Shown here in pieces: positions 59,696 through 64,000 of a stretch of 64,000 bases of DNA (position 1 is its first letter; every line of letters starts with the position of its first letter). The translations under genes were made by a program, and so were the position numbers. The stretch covers positions 124,803 to 188,802 of the forward strand of contig CACUVI010000023.1 of NCBI GenBank assembly GCA_902725215.1, given 5' to 3'. The notes under the pieces were generated by a model. That model did no database searches and was not told where the DNA came from. It saw only the letters and a program-made list of their open reading frames with translations. Source of the stretch: Rhodospirillaceae bacterium LM-1. GTDB lineage: Bacteria > Pseudomonadota > Alphaproteobacteria > Rhodospirillales > WMHbin7.

Positions 59696-60766
59696 ATGGC
59701 TGAGCCCCGTCGTCCAATTGAAAGCGGCGTTCCCGACCCGATGCCGTTCATGCATCCCTTGATGCGCAAAAACTATGGCCACTGGTCGTGGCACGATCGT
59801 CCGCGTCCGGGCGTCCTGCATCACGTTGCCGAATCGGGCGACGAGATTTGGACCGTCAAGGCTGGCACCCAGCGCCAGATGGACGTGTTTACCGTGCGCA
59901 CCCTGTGCGACATCGCCGACAAGTTCGCCGAAGGCCACGTCCGCTTCACCGTGCGCTCGAACATCGAGTTCATGGTTTCCAAGAAGGACATGGTCGATCC
60001 CCTGATCAAGGCGCTGAACGACGCGGGCTTCCCGGTCGGCGGCACCGGCAATTCGGTGTCGATGATTTCGCACACCCAGGGCTGGCTGCACTGCGACATT
60101 CCGGGCACCGACGCCTCGGGCGTCGTCAAGTCGCTGATGGACGAACTGTACGAAGAGTTCACCAACGAGCGCATGCCCAACCGAGTGAAGATCACGACCT
60201 CTTGCTGCCAGATCAACTGTGGCGGCCAGGGCGACATCGCCATCAACATCCAGCACACCAAGCCGCCCAAGATCAATCACGATCTGGTCAGCTTGCAGTG
60301 CGAACGCCCCGCCGTGGTGGCGCGTTGCCCGGTGGCGGCCATTCGCCCCGCCATGGTTAACGGCAAGCCGTCGCTGGAAGTTGATGAGAAGAAGTGCGTC
60401 TGCTGCGGCGCCTGCTTCCCGCCTTGCCCGCCCATGCAGATCAACGATCCCGAACATTCGAAGATCGCCGTTTGGGTTGGCGGCAAACATTCTTCGACCC
60501 GTTCGCGTCCCACCTTCCACAAGCTGGTGGCGGCTGGACTGCCCAACAACGCGCCGCGTTGGCCGGAAGTTGCCGAGACGGTGAAGAACATCCTGCGCGC
60601 CTATCAGAAGGACGCCCGGGCGTGGGAGCGCGTCGGAGAGTGGATCGACCGCATCGGCTGGCCGCGCTTCTTCGAACTGACCGGCCTGCCCTTCACCAAG
60701 TACCATCTGGAAACCTGGCGTGGCGGGCGTGCAAGCCTGAACGCTTCGGCCCATTTGCACTTCTAG
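59696..60766 (+). CDS. dsrB: Dissimilatory sulfite reductase beta subunit (reverse type)
   Basis: A 356-residue partner of DsrA. The siroheme-cluster cysteines are in TTSCCQINCGGQGD and RCPVAAIRP, with a ferredoxin domain around KKCVCCGACFPPCPPM. CGGAGG-type ribosome-binding site precedes the ATG. It forms the alpha2-beta2 enzyme with DsrA, the catalytic siroheme lying at their interface. Confidence 0.95.
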   Translation: MAEPRRPIESGVPDPMPFMHPLMRKNYGHWSWHDRPRPGVLHHVAESGDEIWTVKAGTQRQMDVFTVRTLCDIADKFAEGHVRFTVRSNIEFMVSKKDMVDPLIKALNDAGFPVGGTGNSVSMISHTQGWLHCDIPGTDASGVVKSLMDELYEEFTNERMPNRVKITTSCCQINCGGQGDIAINIQHTKPPKINHDLVSLQCERPAVVARCPVAAIRPAMVNGKPSLEVDEKKCVCCGACFPPCPPMQINDPEHSKIAVWVGGKHSSTRSRPTFHKLVAAGLPNNAPRWPEVAETVKNILRAYQKDARAWERVGEWIDRIGWPRFFELTGLPFTKYHLETWRGGRASLNASAHLHF

Positions 60767-60778
60767 TCGGGGGCGGGA

Positions 60779-61138
60779 ATGAAGTTCGCCATTCTGGTCA
60801 ACGAAGGTCCGTTCAACCATCAGGCATCGGACTCGGCCTATCAGTTCGTCAAAGCGGCGCTCGCCAAGGGGCACCAGATTTTCCGGGTGTTCTTCTATTA
60901 CGACGGCGTCTACAACGCGAGCAAGCTGTCCGAACCGCCCACCGACGACCGCAATGTCGTCGCCAATTGGGGCAAGCTGGCCGAAGAACATAAGCTGGAT
61001 CTCGTCGTCTGCGTTGCCGCGGCCCTGCGCCGCGGCATCAAGGACGAGAACCTAGCCCCGGGATTTCGCATCTCGGGCCTGGGCCAGTTGATCGAGGCCG
61101 GCATCCAGGCCGACCGTTTGGTCACCTTCGGCGACTAA
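60779..61138 (+). CDS. dsrE: Sulfur relay protein DsrE
   Basis: A 119-residue subunit of the DsrE2F2H2 hexamer. The conserved active Cys78 is in LDLVVCVAAALRRG, at the same position as in Allochromatium. It carries persulfide sulfur towards DsrC. The presence of dsrEFH is the genetic hallmark of oxidative dsr systems. The gene follows dsrB by 12 bases. Confidence 0.95.
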   Translation: MKFAILVNEGPFNHQASDSAYQFVKAALAKGHQIFRVFFYYDGVYNASKLSEPPTDDRNVVANWGKLAEEHKLDLVVCVAAALRRGIKDENLAPGFRISGLGQLIEAGIQADRLVTFGD

Positions 61139-61149
61139 GGGAGGGCAAG

Positions 61150-61533
61150 ATGGAAGAAGATATGGAAGCCGGCGTCGTCAAGAAGTTCATGTATGTGAAC
61201 CGCAAGCAGCCTTACGGCACGGTCTATGCGCTTGAAGTGCTGGAAATGGTGCTGATCTCTGCGGCCTTCGATCAGGATGTGCATTTGGTCTTCACCGACG
61301 ACGGCGTTCTTCAGTTGAAGAAGGGCATGGATACCGCCGCCATCGGCATGAAGAACTTTTCCAAGACCTATCGCGCGCTTGAGGGTTACGACATCGAGAA
61401 GCTCTATGTCGATCAGGAATCCTTGGACGAGCGCGGCTTGTCCGAAGACGACCTGTTGGTCGATGTCCAGGTCGTCAGCCGCGCCGAAATGGCCAAGCTG
61501 ATGGACGACATGGATGTCATCCTGACGGCTTAA
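61150..61533 (+). CDS. dsrF: Sulfur relay protein DsrF
   Basis: A 127-residue DsrE-fold protein (KKFMYVNRKQPYGTVYALE, then FTDDGVLQLKKGMDT). It lacks any Cys, as expected for a structural subunit of DsrEFH that does not carry sulfur. GGGAGG precedes the ATG. It lies 11 bases after dsrE. Confidence 0.93.
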   Translation: MEEDMEAGVVKKFMYVNRKQPYGTVYALEVLEMVLISAAFDQDVHLVFTDDGVLQLKKGMDTAAIGMKNFSKTYRALEGYDIEKLYVDQESLDERGLSEDDLLVDVQVVSRAEMAKLMDDMDVILTA

Positions 61534-61550
61534 TGAGAAGGAAAGAGAGC

Positions 61551-61859
61551 ATGAGCCTTCTGCACACTGTATCCAAGTCGCCCTTCGAGCGGACGAATTT
61601 GCAAAGCTGCCTGAAGCTGGCCACGCCCGGATCGGCCATTCTTCTGTACGAAGACGCTGTGATCGGCGCCATGCAGGGCACGGCGCTGGCCGACCTTGTC
61701 GCCGACGCCGCCAAAAGCTGCAAACTGCATGTGCTGGGACCCGATCTGGCCGCGCGCGGTCTGGACGCTTCCAAGGTGCTTCCCGGCATTGCGGTCGTTG
61801 ATTACGCAGGTTTCGTCGATCTGGCCGAACAGGCCTCGGCGGTTCAGGCGTGGTGTTGA
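61551..61859 (+). CDS. dsrH: Sulfur relay protein DsrH
   Basis: A 102-residue TusB-like subunit of DsrEFH. Conserved Cys20 lies in NLQSCLKLATPGS. It begins MSLLHTVSKSPFE; AAGGAAAG precedes the ATG at 61551. It follows dsrF by 17 bases. Confidence 0.93.
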   Translation: MSLLHTVSKSPFERTNLQSCLKLATPGSAILLYEDAVIGAMQGTALADLVADAAKSCKLHVLGPDLAARGLDASKVLPGIAVVDYAGFVDLAEQASAVQAWC

Positions 61860-61898
61860 TTTAGAACTAAGAACCAGGACTTAGAGGAGAAAGATAAG

Positions 61899-62231
61899 AT
61901 GGCTTACACTGCTGACGGCAAGACGGTCGAAGCTGACGAAGAAGGCTACCTCGTCAACATCAACGAATGGAGCGAGGGACTGGCGGGTGAAATCGCCAAG
62001 GCCGAGCAGATCAACATGACGCCCGAGCATTGGGAAGTCGTGAACTTCCTGCGCGAATATTACAACGAATACCAGATCGCTCCGGCCATCCGCGTGCTGA
62101 CCAAGGCGATCACCAAGAAGCTGGGCGCCGACAAGGCCAGCAACAAGTACCTGTACGAACTGTTCCCGTACGGTCCCGCCAAGCAGGCGTGCAAGATCGC
62201 CGGACTGCCGAAGCCCACGGGCTGCGTCTGA
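61899..62231 (+). CDS. dsrC: Sulfur carrier and DsrAB substrate protein DsrC
   Basis: A 110-residue TusE/DsrC protein. The flexible C-terminal arm has both functional cysteines, Cys98 and Cys109 (ACKIAGLPKPTGCV), in the C-x10-C spacing of true DsrC. It takes sulfur from DsrEFH, presents it to DsrAB as a bound trisulfide or persulfide, and is recycled through DsrMK. AGAGGAG precedes the ATG. Confidence 0.97.
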   Translation: MAYTADGKTVEADEEGYLVNINEWSEGLAGEIAKAEQINMTPEHWEVVNFLREYYNEYQIAPAIRVLTKAITKKLGADKASNKYLYELFPYGPAKQACKIAGLPKPTGCV

Positions 62232-62321
62232 TCCTGGTTTTGGCGCAATGAAATGCCGGAGGGGGCGGGCGATGAATCCTCCCCCCCGGTCCTGGGATGG
62301 AATAGGTAAGGGAAGGCCGGC

Positions 62322-63050
62322 ATGACGGGCTTGAGCGTATTCTATGCTGCTCTGTTGTACGTGTCCGCCGCCGTTTTGGTGGCGGGGCTGGCGTTCAAGA
62401 TTCGCCAGTACTGGACGACGCCTGCGCCCTTGAAGATCGCGGTGACGCCGGCGCCGACGACGCAGGTCGGCGCCTATGTGCGTGTGGCGCGCGAAGCCGC
62501 CTTGTTCGAAAGCCTGTTCTATTCCAATCGTTGGCTGTGGATTTTCGCCATGGCCTTCCATGCGGGTCTGGCCCTGGTTCTGGTCCGTCATCTGCGCTAT
62601 TTCATCAATCCCGTACCAGATCTGCTGGCCTTGATCCAACCGCTTGGCGTTTATGGTGGCATGGCGATGGTGGGTGGGCTTTTGGTGCTGCTGCTTCGCC
62701 GCTTCGTCATCGACCGCGTGCGCTACATCACGCGCCCCTCGGACATTCTGATGCTGTTGCTTCTGATCGGGATCGGCGTTTCGGGATTCGGCATGAAGTT
62801 CCTGAATCATACCGACGTGGTGGCGGTCAAGGCCTTCATCATGGGACTTTATGTGTTCGATATCCGCGAACTGCCCGCCGAGCCGCCGCTGCTGGCCCAT
62901 CTGTTCATGGTTGCGCTTCTGATGATCGTCTTTCCCTTCTCGAAACTGCTGCATGCGCCGGGCGTTTTCTTCAGCCCAACTCGCAATCAGGCCGATGACC
63001 CGCGCGAGAAGCGCCATCTGGCGGCCTGGGCCGCCAAGTTGGAGGGTTAG
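62322..63050 (+). CDS. dsrM: Membrane cytochrome b subunit DsrM
   Basis: A 242-residue membrane protein with about five helices, related to the NarI-type heme b subunit. Several His residues in the helices (for example FHAGLALVLVRHLRYF) can bind heme. It links DsrK to the quinone pool. The gap after dsrC (90 bases) includes a GC-rich inverted repeat that may tune transcript levels. dsrK starts 3 bases after its stop. Confidence 0.92.
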   Translation: MTGLSVFYAALLYVSAAVLVAGLAFKIRQYWTTPAPLKIAVTPAPTTQVGAYVRVAREAALFESLFYSNRWLWIFAMAFHAGLALVLVRHLRYFINPVPDLLALIQPLGVYGGMAMVGGLLVLLLRRFVIDRVRYITRPSDILMLLLLIGIGVSGFGMKFLNHTDVVAVKAFIMGLYVFDIRELPAEPPLLAHLFMVALLMIVFPFSKLLHAPGVFFSPTRNQADDPREKRHLAAWAAKLEG

Positions 63051-63053
63051 GCC

Positions 63054-64000
63054 ATGGCGAAGGTTCCGTACACAGTTCCGACCCTTGACGTTCTGCCCAC
63101 GGTTCCCAGCATCAAGCCGGGGGCGATGAGCGAACTGAAGTCCTATGTCGCCGTAGCGGCACACCAGGAGCCTTTGGGTTTCCCGGGCGAATTGGTCGCT
63201 AATTGGGAGCAGGCCGCTGTCGCCAAGATGGGTGAGCTGCTGGGCAAGTACAAAAGCCTGCGCGTCTATCTGGACATGTGCGTCAAATGCGGCGCCTGCA
63301 CCGACAAATGCCACTATTTCCTGGGGTCGGGCGATCCGAAAAACATGCCGGTGGCGCGCCAGGATCTGATGCGCGACATCTATCGCTATTACTTCACGCC
63401 CACGGGCAAGGTGATGGGCGCTCTGGTCGGCGCCAAGCCCTGGACCCGCGAGCGTCTGGACGACTGGTACAATTATTTCCACCAATGTTCGCAATGCCGC
63501 CGCTGCTCGCTGTTCTGCCCCTATGGCATCGATACGGCTGAAATCTCGATGGCGGCCCGCGAGATCATGGACTCGATCGGTCTTGGTCAGAAATATTGCA
63601 ACGAGATCATCGGCAAGGTTCACAAGATCGGCAACAATCTGGGCCTGCCGGAACCGGCGCTGGTGAATACGCTGGAAGGTCTTGAGGAAGACGTGCTGGA
63701 CGCCACCGGCCATGCCGTCAAGTTCCCGCTGGACGTCGAAGGCGCCGACGTTCTCTTCGTGACGCCCTCGGCCGATTTCTTCGCCGAGCCGCATGTTGAC
63801 GGGTTGATCGGCTACGCCAAGGTCTTCCATCAGATGGGACTTAGCTGGACGATGTCCAGTTACGCCTCGGAAGCCGGCAATTTCGGCATGTTCATCGGCA
63901 ATTACGAACAGATGCGCAAGATCGCCATGCGCATCCGCGAGGCGGCCATCCAGCTTAAGGTCAAGCGCATCGTGTTCGGCGAATGCGGCCATGCTTGGCG
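63054..64000 (+). CDS. dsrK: Iron-sulfur protein DsrK (truncated by window end)
   Basis: The first 315 or so codons of an HdrD-like iron-sulfur protein. Two [4Fe-4S] motifs are visible: CVKCGACTDKC (about residues 76-86) and CSQCRRCSLFC (about 144-154). The catalytic CCG domain has begun (GECGHAW at the edge). With DsrM it exchanges electrons between the DsrC disulfide and quinones. The frame runs off the window. Confidence 0.93.
   Translation, partial: MAKVPYTVPTLDVLPTVPSIKPGAMSELKSYVAVAAHQEPLGFPGELVANWEQAAVAKMGELLGKYKSLRVYLDMCVKCGACTDKCHYFLGSGDPKNMPVARQDLMRDIYRYYFTPTGKVMGALVGAKPWTRERLDDWYNYFHQCSQCRRCSLFCPYGIDTAEISMAAREIMDSIGLGQKYCNEIIGKVHKIGNNLGLPEPALVNTLEGLEEDVLDATGHAVKFPLDVEGADVLFVTPSADFFAEPHVDGLIGYAKVFHQMGLSWTMSSYASEAGNFGMFIGNYEQMRKIAMRIREAAIQLKVKRIVFGECGHAW

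Noticed and set aside
61881-63992. A 703-codon open frame antisense to dsrC, dsrM and dsrK
   Set aside because: It lies opposite clear dsr genes and its His/Gln-rich composition is typical of antisense frames in GC-rich DNA.

Overview
The window is a GC-rich chromosomal segment from an alphaproteobacterium. It most resembles the Rhodospirillales, in the neighbourhood of Magnetospirillum and related sulfur-oxidising spirilla. The reasons are the protein sequences themselves, an FYDLN-acid zinc-ribbon protein, the order rpsT-dnaA-dnaN-recF-gyrB, and a dsrABEFHCMK cluster of the reverse (sulfur-oxidising) type. The genus is an inference from memory of these families and was not checked by a search.

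Layout. 0-12 kb is mostly housekeeping: the end of rlmM, a cysteine hydrolase, a YqhD-type alcohol dehydrogenase, a class A penicillin-binding protein, trkH, a lipoprotein-nuclease pair, and aroA-cmk-rpsA read leftward. 12.2-15.2 kb is a small island inserted at tRNA-Ala(GGC) and bounded by a 49-bp direct repeat of the tRNA 3' half. It carries only a three-gene leftward operon: a 108-residue Ser/Thr/Cys-containing small protein, a tandem GNAT acyltransferase, and a free-standing LanM-type dehydratase domain with its catalytic residues intact but no cyclase domain. This looks like a compact peptide natural-product (RiPP) pathway and is the most unusual thing in the window. 15.3-19.7 kb holds small stress proteins, a candidate structured RNA, kup and dps. 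19.7-24.2 kb is a GGDEF/EAL protein with a solute-binding protein. 24.5-33 kb holds carB, greA, a glycosyltransferase, an Lrp regulator, a peroxiredoxin, trxB and a LysR regulator.

33-34.2 kb is a BrnT-type toxin, HTH antitoxin and HEPN-like operon behind a palindromic promoter. 34.2-41.1 kb reads leftward: ubiE, ubiB, coaBC, dut, an Rrf2 regulator, cysK, a MoeB/ThiF-type protein and a DsrE-like protein. 41.2-48.3 kb is rpsT, dnaA, dnaN, recF and gyrB. 48.3-50.2 kb is an accessory patch with a low-GC DUF2971 gene, a possible HigB remnant, higA, and yefM-yoeB with a clear operator. 50.2-56.1 kb is a signalling block: a DsrE-family protein, a symporter-histidine kinase fusion with a small membrane partner, a degenerate kinase fused to a DEDDh exonuclease, and a receiver protein. 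56.1-64 kb is the sulfur-oxidation region: a CbiX-like chelatase, a TauD-type dioxygenase, and dsrA, B, E, F, H, C, M, K, with dsrK running off the end.

How the parts fit. DsrAB needs siroheme, and the nearby chelatase could insert iron into sirohydrochlorin. DsrEFH and DsrC relay sulfane sulfur to DsrAB, and DsrMK links DsrC to the quinone pool. The Rrf2-cysK-MoeB/ThiF-DsrE-like group suggests a separate sulfur-assimilation or sulfur-transfer module. Two types of dispersed hairpin repeat sit in intergenic gaps.
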